A stretch of DNA of 5,310 nucleotides, from NCBI GenBank assembly GCA_023251335.1, contig JAHEZA010000221.1, positions 1 to 5,310 of the forward strand, in the 5' to 3' direction. Below the pieces are notes generated by a model. That model did no database searches. It had not been told where the DNA came from and worked only from the letters and a program-made list of their open reading frames with translations. Of the stretch, positions 1-5,310 are shown one piece after another. The position numbers were made by a program, and so were the translations under genes. Within the stretch, counting starts at the first letter, position 1. The number at the start of each line of letters is the position of its first letter. The stretch is from Chitinophagaceae bacterium. GTDB lineage: Bacteria; Bacteroidota; Bacteroidia; Chitinophagales; Chitinophagaceae.

Positions 1-19
1 TGAAATAATTTTTTATCAT
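1..19 (-). CDS. FtsX-like ABC permease D, N-terminal fragment (cut by left edge)
   Basis: Only six full codons are inside the window. Reading leftward from an ATG at 19-17 they give MIKNYF, followed by the first base of a codon. This matches the starts of the two complete permeases (MFKNYF in C, MFKNYL in B), and at the DNA level 17 of 19 bases agree with the start of permease C. Bacteroidota FtsX/MacB-type permeases commonly begin this way, with a short basic cytoplasmic segment before the first membrane helix. The gene lies 188 bp downstream of permease C on the same strand, so it would be the next member of the array. The assignment rests on very little sequence, but position, strand and motif agree. 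A chance ATG is the alternative. Confidence 0.72.
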
Positions 20-30
20 TGTCTGAACTG

Positions 31-61
31 TGATTTATATGGTTAAATGATTCCTATGATT
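31..61. repeat. Degenerate TGATT-spaced short repeat in the leader of gene D
   Basis: On the + strand TGATT or TGGTT recurs four times at 31-35, 40-44, 48-52 and 57-61, a period of 8 to 9 bases. It is preceded by TGTCTGA at 20-26, which abuts the putative start codon of gene D. The tract therefore occupies the 5' leader of that gene. From memory, TCTGAA followed by spaced TGATT units is a dispersed intergenic sequence type in many Bacteroidota genomes, but I cannot check this here. No function is assigned. Confidence 0.5.
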
Positions 62-75
62 GCTGAAAACTTAAA

Positions 76-106
76 ATAAACTATTCGCTTTTCAACAGTA
101 AACAAA
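76..106 (-). promoter_or_regulatory. Weak candidate Bacteroidota-type promoter for gene D
   Basis: Read on the minus strand there is a TTTG (106-103), then 19 bases, then TAGTTTAT (83-76). The consensus for the primary sigma factor of Bacteroidota is TTTG near -33 and TAnnTTTG near -7, with about 19 bases between. The -33 box is exact, but the -7 box matches only four of its six fixed positions. Initiation would lie around 70, leaving a leader of about 50 bases before the gene D ATG at 19. Such short matches are common by chance in AT-rich DNA, so this is only a candidate. Confidence 0.22.
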
Positions 107-130
107 TAAAAACCTTGAATTTTCATTTTC
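94..130. repeat. 37-bp intergenic repeat, copy 1 (C-D gap)
   Basis: This stretch, beginning AACAGTAAA and containing ACCTTGAATTTT, matches the stretch at 2666-2702 in the same orientation at 32 of 37 positions without gaps. Both copies are followed, after a T-rich stretch of different length, by CATTTGC (162-168 here, 2704-2710 there). Each copy lies in a gap between two permease genes, upstream of the next gene's start. It may be a remnant of duplication of a gene with its flank, or a shared upstream element. No open frame or stable hairpin is evident. Confidence 0.65.
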
Positions 131-163
131 TAATTTTTCATTTTTCATTTTTCATTTTTTGCA
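120..163. repeat. TTTTTCA tandem tract
   Basis: Three exact head-to-tail TTTTTCA units occupy 134-140, 141-147 and 148-154. Imperfect units flank them: TTTTCA at 120-125, TTTTC at 126-130, and T6GCA at 155-163. On the transcribed strand it reads as repeated TGAAAAA. The corresponding place in the B-C gap has no such array, which suggests local expansion by slippage. It could vary in copy number between strains. Confidence 0.8.
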
Positions 164-183
164 TTTGCGTATTGATTGTTTTT

Positions 184-211
184 GCAGAGACGCAATGCAT
201 TGGGTCTCTAC
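184..211. repeat. REP-like palindrome overlapping the stop codon of permease C
   Basis: The arms AGAGAC (186-191) and GTCTCT (204-209) enclose CAATGCATTG (193-202), itself a perfect palindrome. Only the 192/203 pair is mismatched across 186-209. Beyond one more mismatch (185/210), the pair 184/211 extends it to 28 bp. Bases 208-210 are the TAG stop of permease C, so the repeat begins inside the end of the gene. As RNA it would form a long stem with almost no loop. On the minus strand it is followed by CAAAAAC rather than a U-run, so it is not a typical intrinsic terminator, although it could still protect the 3' end. From memory, GTAGAGAC...GTCTCTAC palindromes are widely dispersed in bacterial genomes including Bacteroidota. 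Confidence 0.82.
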
Positions 212-2628
212 TCTGTTCGCAGCGATTTCACCGGATTCGCTCTCGCTGTTTTGATGGCACGATACGCAACCGTTATCCACGCAATAATTACAGAACTGGT
301 AATCGCCAATAAAAAAACAGAAACGCCTAATGGAATTCTATAGGTATAGTTCTGCAACCATTTATTCATAATAAAATATGCAACCGGCGCCGCAATGACA
401 AAGGCAATAATGATGAGTAGTGTAAATTCTTTTGAAAGTAAATAGACAATATTACGTGCGGATGCTCCAAGCACTTTTCGAATGCCCATTTCTTTTGTGC
501 GCTGCGTTGCCATAAAAGAAACCAATCCATACAGGCCCAGGGAGCTGATAAAGATGGCTATGCCGGCAAAAATCTTATATAGTTGCGAAAGCTGGTCTTC
601 GTGCTTGTAGAAATTGGCAATTTTTTGATCAAGAAATTTATAATCGTAAACATTATCGGGATAAGCGGCTGTCCATAATTTTTTAATATAAGGTAATACC
701 GTTTTTTCGGAAGCAGGTTTGATTCTTATATTGATAGTGCGATATACCTCTTTCCTGGTGCTTAATACAACGGGTGCTATGGGGGCATGTAATGAAAAAG
801 AATTAAAATCTTTTATCACGCCTACAATATTGGCCACTATTTCGCCGTCCCAAAAATTGATTTGTTTGCCTATAGCCTTCTGAGGATCGGTGATACCCAA
901 TTTTTTAAGCAAGGTTTCATTTACGACAAACTCACGAACGGTATCGCTGTTGCTGTACGCATGACCTGCGACAAATTCCAGGTTGTATGTTTTAAAATAA
1001 TTGGGATCCGCCCATTTTAGATTTGCACTAAAGTTGGTGTTCTTAGCTGCATGATCAAACTTGAAATCGCTCTGCCAGTTGCTATTATCTGAGGGGCTAC
1101 CAAAGCTGAAACTTACATTTTTTATATCGGGATTGCTCAGCAATTGATTGCGGAGGTAATCTGTTTTAGTAAGGTTGATGCTGTCGTTAATGATCGGTAC
1201 ATTAATAATATTATCCTTGTTGAAACCAAGAGAAGCATTCTTAAAAAAATTCATCTGACTAACCACGATGATCATTCCTATAGTAAGAATTTGCGCAATA
1301 GCGAATTGCATCACAACCAATCCGCGACGCAAGGAAATACCTCCAACCATTTTAGCGTTTACCTTACTTTTTAATGCGGTTATTGGATTAAAGCCTGATA
1401 AAATGATAGCAGGATAGAGACCTGCGAGTAATGTAACCAATACCGCTGCAGATCCTAAAAATATTATGACAGAAGGATTTTTAATGAACTGTAAATTAAT
1501 CTGTGTTTCGAGCAAGTTATTTAGAAACGGTAATGCGATTGAGGATATCGTAACAGCCAGTATAATTGCCGTGATCACTATCAACGCTGTTTCTCCCAAA
1601 AATTGAAAGGCTAATTGTTTGCGGTTGCTGCCCAATACTTTCCGTACCCCTACTTCTTTCGAGCGATTCACTGCCTGTGCTGTAGCAAGGTTTATAAAAT
1701 TTACGCAAGCAATCAAAATAAGAAAAATTCCTATCAGCGATAAAGCATCTATCAGCGAGTGACTGAATGTATGATGATTGTAATTTCCGAAACGTTCATC
1801 ATGATGTATTTCAGATAATGGCTGCGCTATGTAACTATCGGTTGCCGATTCTACAGGCTTATGTTTTTTAGCGAATGCTTTGAGCTGTGTATTAAATTTT
1901 GCCACAGGCAACTCTGCCGGCAATACAACAAAAGTATAAGCGCCGCTGAATGTGCTCACCCAATCATCAAGATTGTTTTTGCGGCCAGTATGTTCCAACG
2001 CGGAATAAGGTACTACAACACTTAAAGGAAAATCTGTATTCGGCGGCGGATTTTTTAATATTCCCGTGATGGTATATAGATTTTTATTTGCGTATTTTAT
2101 TGTTTTGCCAATCGCCTCGCGGTAGTTATTCGGGCCAAGCCCAAAATATTTTTCTGCTGTCGCTTGTGTAATCACAGCATTGTTAGGATTGTTCAAAGAT
2201 GTTTTTGGATTGCCCGCGAGCCATTCAAAATTGAATATGCTGAAAAATTCAGGCTCCGCATAATAAAAGTTATCCTCCTGTAATTTTTTTAATTGTTCAG
2301 TTTTGTTTTCAACCGTTATTTGCCCGCCCTCTTTATCAATGGACGCTACTTCTTTTATCTGTGGAAAATCGATGCGTAAACCTTTAGCAACGGGGAATCC
2401 AACACCATCATTATAACTGATACCGTCAGCATCGTGAAATTCGGAGCCCACACGATAAATTCTATTTTTTTTTGGATGGAAATCATCAAAACTGCTTTCA
2501 AATTGTACAATTAAAAAAATAAGAAAGCACGCCCCAATGCCGACGGATAATCCTAATGTATTGATAAGCGCATAACTCTTATTTCGCTTTAAATTTCTGA
2601 AGGCGGTTTTGAAATAATTTTTAAACAT
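208..2628 (-). CDS. FtsX/MacB-type ABC transporter permease C (806 aa)
   Basis: Inner-membrane permease subunit of the type VII (MacB/LolCE/FtsX) ABC class, which couples ATP hydrolysis by a separate cytoplasmic ATPase to movements of a periplasmic domain. Substrate is unknown. Predicted layout: a basic cytoplasmic start (MFKNYFKTAFRNLKRNK); helix 1 at about 20-42; a MacB-PCD-like periplasmic domain at about 43-285; helices at about 292-318, 346-372 and 386-410 forming the first FtsX domain, with KEVGVRKVLGS (324-334) and GLYPAIILSGFNP; a helix at about 434-458; a second periplasmic domain to about 680; and helices at about 686-706, 732-754 and 768-790 with KEMGIRKVLGA (712-722). The C terminus is ANPVKSLRTE. 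Length is normal for Bacteroidota members. I chose the ATG at 2628 over an in-frame ATG at 2658, because it aligns with the MFKNY start of permease B and the upstream ten residues (MRIYKLKNFT) have no counterpart there. No Shine-Dalgarno is visible; the leader is A/T-rich. The TAG stop lies within a palindrome. The fold is near certain; the transported molecule is not known. Confidence 0.96.
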   Translation of the reverse strand: MFKNYFKTAFRNLKRNKSYALINTLGLSVGIGACFLIFLIVQFESSFDDFHPKKNRIYRVGSEFHDADGISYNDGVGFPVAKGLRIDFPQIKEVASIDKEGGQITVENKTEQLKKLQEDNFYYAEPEFFSIFNFEWLAGNPKTSLNNPNNAVITQATAEKYFGLGPNNYREAIGKTIKYANKNLYTITGILKNPPPNTDFPLSVVVPYSALEHTGRKNNLDDWVSTFSGAYTFVVLPAELPVAKFNTQLKAFAKKHKPVESATDSYIAQPLSEIHHDERFGNYNHHTFSHSLIDALSLIGIFLILIACVNFINLATAQAVNRSKEVGVRKVLGSNRKQLAFQFLGETALIVITAIILAVTISSIALPFLNNLLETQINLQFIKNPSVIIFLGSAAVLVTLLAGLYPAIILSGFNPITALKSKVNAKMVGGISLRRGLVVMQFAIAQILTIGMIIVVSQMNFFKNASLGFNKDNIINVPIINDSINLTKTDYLRNQLLSNPDIKNVSFSFGSPSDNSNWQSDFKFDHAAKNTNFSANLKWADPNYFKTYNLEFVAGHAYSNSDTVREFVVNETLLKKLGITDPQKAIGKQINFWDGEIVANIVGVIKDFNSFSLHAPIAPVVLSTRKEVYRTINIRIKPASEKTVLPYIKKLWTAAYPDNVYDYKFLDQKIANFYKHEDQLSQLYKIFAGIAIFISSLGLYGLVSFMATQRTKEMGIRKVLGASARNIVYLLSKEFTLLIIIAFVIAAPVAYFIMNKWLQNYTYRIPLGVSVFLLAITSSVIIAWITVAYRAIKTARANPVKSLRTE

Positions 2629-2665
2629 CGTGAAATTTTTTAGTTTATAAATTCTCAATTTCCGG

Positions 2666-2702
2666 AACAGTAAAAGAACAAATACCTTGAATTTTTATTT
2701 TC
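2666..2702. repeat. 37-bp intergenic repeat, copy 2 (B-C gap)
   Basis: This is the second copy of the element at 94-130, same orientation, 32 of 37 positions identical, and both share the core ACCTTGAATTTT. It ends 38 bp upstream of the chosen start of permease C, so it lies in that gene's leader or promoter region. Here CATTTGC follows almost directly (2704-2710), without the TTTTTCA array seen by copy 1. On the minus strand both copies contain TATTTGTT, but I could not find a convincing -7 box at the right distance in this copy. Confidence 0.65.
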
Positions 2703-2712
2703 ACATTTGCAC

Positions 2713-2730
2713 TCCGGATGGCTATCGGGG
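2713..2730. repeat. Degenerate 18-bp palindrome in the B-C gap
   Basis: On the + strand TCCGGATGG (2713-2721) can pair with CTATCGGGG (2722-2730) with one G-G mismatch (2716/2727) and two G-T wobbles. It resembles a decayed copy of the CCCGATAGCTATCGGG palindrome that I recall as a common dispersed repeat in Bacteroidota, differing at two of those sixteen bases. It lies 18 bp beyond the stop of permease B. On the transcribed minus strand the wobbles become A-C mismatches and no U-run follows, so a terminator role is unlikely. Confidence 0.45.
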
Positions 2731-2747
2731 CCAATTTTCGTGTGCAT

Positions 2748-5117
2748 TTATTCTGCCCTCAAACTCTCAATAGGATTTGCTACCGCCGCTCTTATGGCCT
2801 GAAAACTTACCGTGATTATTGTGATAAAAATTGCAATTAATGCCACTAATAGAAAAACACCTGCTCCTATACTGATGCGATAATCATAATTCATTAACCA
2901 GTTATGCAAGAAGTAAAATGAAATAGGTACAGCAATCAAACAACTTATCAATACCAACACAATAAAATCTTTTGATAACAACATCCATACCTGCTGTACC
3001 GATGCACCTAATACTTTGCGAATACCAATTTCTTTTGTGCGTTGTTCGGCAACATAAGCCGCCAAACCAAACAATCCTAAGCACGAAATAAAAATAGCAA
3101 GCGCTGCAAACAAGCCGGCAAGTTTTCCTATCAATTGCTCAAGATTAAATTTTGAAGCATAATCTGCATCTGAAAAAGAATAATCATAAGGATAAGCAGG
3201 ATCATATTTATTAAAGATGGTAGTAAGTTTTGCAATGGCATCCTGTGTTTTTATATTTGGTGATAGCCTGTATATCAGGTTTCCCTGTGGTTCAGAGGAA
3301 CATAAAAACATAGTTGGGTCTGCAGTTTTGAAGGGCGATATCATTAATGCATCTTTCACAACGCCTGAGATAGTAAGTTCTTTGCCTTGCCAGTTTATCT
3401 TTTGCCCAACGGGATTTTTTATACGCATACGCTTTATAGCTGCTTCATTAAATATCACGCTTGTACTATCATAAGCACTGGAAAAATCTCTTCCATCGTT
3501 CATGCGCATGCCAAGTGTTTTAAAATAATCTTCTGATACGAATATGGTTCCCATTTCTATCGTTTCGCCCGGGTTTTTACCAGGCCATTGATCTACATCT
3601 GAATGCCACCAAACATCTGTTGCAGGGCTTGTTGCAGTGGTAATAGATGAAACGATTCCCTTTGCTATTAATTCATTTTTTAAGGCCGTGAAATTTTTAT
3701 TCAGGTCATCATTCATATTAGTTGACATCAGCTTGTTTAAACTATAACCTGTCGGCCTGCTTTTTGCGTATTGAATTTGCTGGTAAATAATCACCGTACT
3801 TATAATCAGAGCAATAGAACAACTGAATTGTATTACCACTAATACTTTTCTTGACAAGGAAGATTTACCCGCTTGCATGGAGCCTTTTAAAACCTTTACA
3901 GGATTGAACGATGAAAGATAAAAGGCCGGTTTGCTTCCTGCAAGCAAAGCGGTTACCAACAAGCTGCCAACCATTAATAACCAGAAATAAATATTTCCGA
4001 GAGGAATGCTGATATGGCTTTCGGTTAATGTATTAAATACCGGCAATGACATTAACGCAAACGATACCGCAAAAACAAAAGCAATAGTGGTAAGCAAAAA
4101 AGCTTCTATCAAAAATTGTATCACCAAATCTTTTCTTTGTGAGCCGATTGCTTTTCTGACGCCCACTTCTTTTGCTCTTTTTTCTGAACGCGCGGTGGTG
4201 AGATTGATGAAGTTGATACAGGCAATAATCAATATCAATAAACCAATAATGGAAAACATTCTTACATAAGTTAGAAATCCTCCTGTGTCTTTGCCATTTA
4301 CATAATTTGAATATAGATGCCAGCGCTCCATTGGTTGCAACGTAACATAAGAACTCATTGCATTAATGTTGCCTTCTTCGGTATGTTCTATATTCCTGAT
4401 TTTTGGCGCCACCTGCGCGTAAGAAATTCCGGGCTTTAATTTTACAAATATTTGAAGATTGTTGTTACCGAAACTACGCAGCCCATCTGCTTTTAAAGAT
4501 GGATTAACCGCATACGCATAAGACGATGGAACCACATAATTAAAACTAAAGGTTGCATTGCGAGGCACATCTTTTATAATGCCCGTCACTTTTAGGTCAT
4601 GTGCATTATCAAAACGTACCATTTTGTTCATGGCATCTTCATTTCCAAAAAGCGATTTTGCAAAGAATTGCGTAAGCACAATTGAATAGGGGTCTTTAAA
4701 AGCAGTGTTTGCGTTTCCCTGTATAAATGGATACTGAAATATTTTAAAAAAATCAGTGCCTGCAATTGCACCGCCCATGTACAATTTTTTATCACCGACA
4801 TTTAATCCATGATTGCCCGTCCAATCGCTTTCAGCCACATATTCTATTTCCGGAATTTGTGTGCGCAATGCATCAGCAAGTTTTAAAGATGTCGTTTGAA
4901 AAGTAAGTGTATCGCCATTGCTATTAAAGTTGCGTTGCACACGATATACCGACTGGTATTCCGGAAGGAACTTATCATACGAATATTGGTTATATACCCA
5001 AAGGCCGATCAATAAAGCAACCGCCATACCGATTGCAAGGCCCAATATATTTAATGCGCTATACCCAAAAGTCCTTATAATGTTTCGCCACGCGGTTTTC
5101 AAATAATTTTTAAACAT
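2748..5117 (-). CDS. FtsX/MacB-type ABC transporter permease B (789 aa)
   Basis: Inner-membrane permease subunit of an ABC system of the MacB/LolCE/FtsX class, expected to work with a separately encoded ATPase. Substrate is unknown. Predicted layout: a cytoplasmic start (MFKNYLKTAWRNIIRT); helix 1 at about 20-42; a MacB-PCD-like periplasmic domain at about 43-282; helices at about 286-310, 336-358 and 376-400 as the first FtsX domain with KEVGVRKAIGS (316-326); a helix at about 424-446; a second periplasmic domain to about 660; and helices at about 665-688, 718-738 and 751-775 with KEIGIRKVLGA (695-705). It ends ANPIESLRAE. The second periplasmic domain has the usual SEDYFKTLGM and GVVKDA elements. 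One oddity is GSKPAFYLSSF (394-404), where family members usually have GxYPA; permease C has GLYPA. The ATG at 5117 directly precedes KNYLKTA, and the upstream sequence is A/T-rich without a clear Shine-Dalgarno. It starts 71 bp after permease A ends, with no obvious promoter between, so co-transcription with A is likely. Confidence 0.96.
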   Translation of the reverse strand: MFKNYLKTAWRNIIRTFGYSALNILGLAIGMAVALLIGLWVYNQYSYDKFLPEYQSVYRVQRNFNSNGDTLTFQTTSLKLADALRTQIPEIEYVAESDWTGNHGLNVGDKKLYMGGAIAGTDFFKIFQYPFIQGNANTAFKDPYSIVLTQFFAKSLFGNEDAMNKMVRFDNAHDLKVTGIIKDVPRNATFSFNYVVPSSYAYAVNPSLKADGLRSFGNNNLQIFVKLKPGISYAQVAPKIRNIEHTEEGNINAMSSYVTLQPMERWHLYSNYVNGKDTGGFLTYVRMFSIIGLLILIIACINFINLTTARSEKRAKEVGVRKAIGSQRKDLVIQFLIEAFLLTTIAFVFAVSFALMSLPVFNTLTESHISIPLGNIYFWLLMVGSLLVTALLAGSKPAFYLSSFNPVKVLKGSMQAGKSSLSRKVLVVIQFSCSIALIISTVIIYQQIQYAKSRPTGYSLNKLMSTNMNDDLNKNFTALKNELIAKGIVSSITTATSPATDVWWHSDVDQWPGKNPGETIEMGTIFVSEDYFKTLGMRMNDGRDFSSAYDSTSVIFNEAAIKRMRIKNPVGQKINWQGKELTISGVVKDALMISPFKTADPTMFLCSSEPQGNLIYRLSPNIKTQDAIAKLTTIFNKYDPAYPYDYSFSDADYASKFNLEQLIGKLAGLFAALAIFISCLGLFGLAAYVAEQRTKEIGIRKVLGASVQQVWMLLSKDFIVLVLISCLIAVPISFYFLHNWLMNYDYRISIGAGVFLLVALIAIFITIITVSFQAIRAAVANPIESLRAE

Positions 5118-5130
5118 AAAAGATAATTCT

Positions 5131-5155
5131 TGATGTATGATTTAATGATGTCTGA
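5131..5155. repeat. Short TGAT(G/T) cluster with TGTCTGA in the leader of permease B
   Basis: On the + strand TGATG (5131-5135), TGATT (5138-5142) and TGATG (5146-5150) occur at 7 to 8 base spacing and run into TGTCTGA (5149-5155). The same two words, TGTCTGA and spaced TGATT, occur in the leader of gene D (20-61), although their order differs. CTATTCGC is also shared (81-88 and 5164-5171). This could be a decayed relative of that repeat, or a coincidence of AT-rich sequence. No function is assigned. Confidence 0.25.
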
Positions 5156-5188
5156 CACTATTTCTATTCGCGGTTGATGATTCACTTT

Positions 5189-5310
5189 TCATTCCGTTCG
5201 CAAACTCTCCACAGGATTTGCAGTCGCTGCTTTTATTGCCTTTATGCTTACTGTAATAAATGCAATTCCAAATGTTAACAGCGCAGCCAACACAAATATC
5301 CACCAGCTTA
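5189..5310 (-). CDS. FtsX-like ABC permease A, C-terminal fragment (cut by right edge)
   Basis: The last 39 codons and the TGA stop (5191-5189) of a gene entering from the right are present. They encode a hydrophobic helix, SWWIFVLAALLTFGIAFITV, followed by SIKAIKAATANPVESLRTE. This corresponds to the final membrane helix and cytoplasmic tail of permeases B (ANPIESLRAE) and C (ANPVKSLRTE), so it is the end of the second FtsX domain of another member. The start, ATPase partner and full length are not visible. It is the most upstream gene of the array seen here and is probably co-transcribed with permease B, 71 bp away. Family assignment is strong because the tail is diagnostic. Confidence 0.92.
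   Translation of the reverse strand, partial: SWWIFVLAALLTFGIAFITVSIKAIKAATANPVESLRTE

Noticed and set aside
94..163. CRISPR-like array
   Set aside because: The units are 7-bp simple repeats without unique spacers, and the 37-bp element occurs only twice, about 2.5 kb apart.
184..211. Intrinsic terminator after permease C
   Set aside because: The stem is strong, but on the transcribed strand it is followed by CAAAAAC and not by a U-run, and gene D follows on the same strand.
115..312. + strand open frame of 65 codons
   Set aside because: It runs through the TTTTTCA tract and palindrome, then antisense to the end of permease C. Its product is low-complexity Phe/His-rich sequence with no domain.
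1144..1374. + strand open frame of 76 codons
   Set aside because: It is wholly antisense to permease C, with no leader signal or recognisable protein; a shadow frame.
2629..2658. N-terminal extension of permease C to the ATG at 2658
   Set aside because: The extra residues MRIYKLKNFT have no counterpart in permease B or D, while the ATG at 2628 aligns exactly with their starts.
3217..3474. + strand open frame of 85 codons
   Set aside because: It is wholly antisense to permease B and has no recognisable motif; the minus-strand frame is clearly the coding one.
4006..4269. + strand open frame of 87 codons
   Set aside because: It is antisense to the first FtsX domain of permease B; its apparent composition follows from the complement of hydrophobic codons.
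5118..5188. Promoter for permease B
   Set aside because: No TTTG with a properly spaced TAnnTTTG is present on the minus strand in this 71-bp gap.

Overview
The window looks like a piece of a Bacteroidota chromosome, probably Chitinophagia or Sphingobacteriia, though the exact genus cannot be fixed from this sequence. The reasons are the AT-rich composition, A/T-rich leaders with no clear Shine-Dalgarno sequence, and a run of roughly 800-residue FtsX/MacB-type ABC transporter permeases that begin M(F/I)KNY(F/L)KTA and end ANP(V/I)xSLR(T/A)E. Such tandem permease clusters are typical of that phylum.

All coding capacity is on the minus strand, so transcription runs from right to left. The order is: the last 39 codons of permease A (5189-5310, cut by the right edge); complete permease B (2748-5117, 789 aa); complete permease C (208-2628, 806 aa); and the first six codons of a fourth gene D (1-19, cut by the left edge), whose MIKNYF start matches the starts of B and C. 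The gaps are 71 bp (A to B), 119 bp (B to C) and 188 bp (C to D). The genes are probably co-transcribed at least in part. The longest gap (C to D) holds a weak Bacteroidota-type promoter candidate. No ATPase, periplasmic adaptor, outer-membrane channel or regulator is visible. The energising ATPase, if there is one, must be encoded outside the window.

B and C share one architecture: an N-terminal membrane helix, a large periplasmic MacB-PCD-like domain, three helices of a first FtsX domain, then a fifth helix, a second periplasmic domain and a second three-helix FtsX domain. Each is thus an internally duplicated permease of the type VII (MacB/LolCE/FtsX) mechanotransmission class. Substrate cannot be read from the sequence.

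The non-coding DNA is more unusual than the genes. The C-D gap has a near-perfect palindrome that supplies the stop codon of C, a TTTTTCA tandem tract, a 37-bp element repeated in the B-C gap, and a TGATT-spaced repeat in front of D. The B-C gap also has a degenerate GATAGCTATC-type palindrome. These look like dispersed intergenic repeats of the REP type that have accumulated around a duplicated gene family. I see no evidence for an undescribed defence, mobile or RNA system here.
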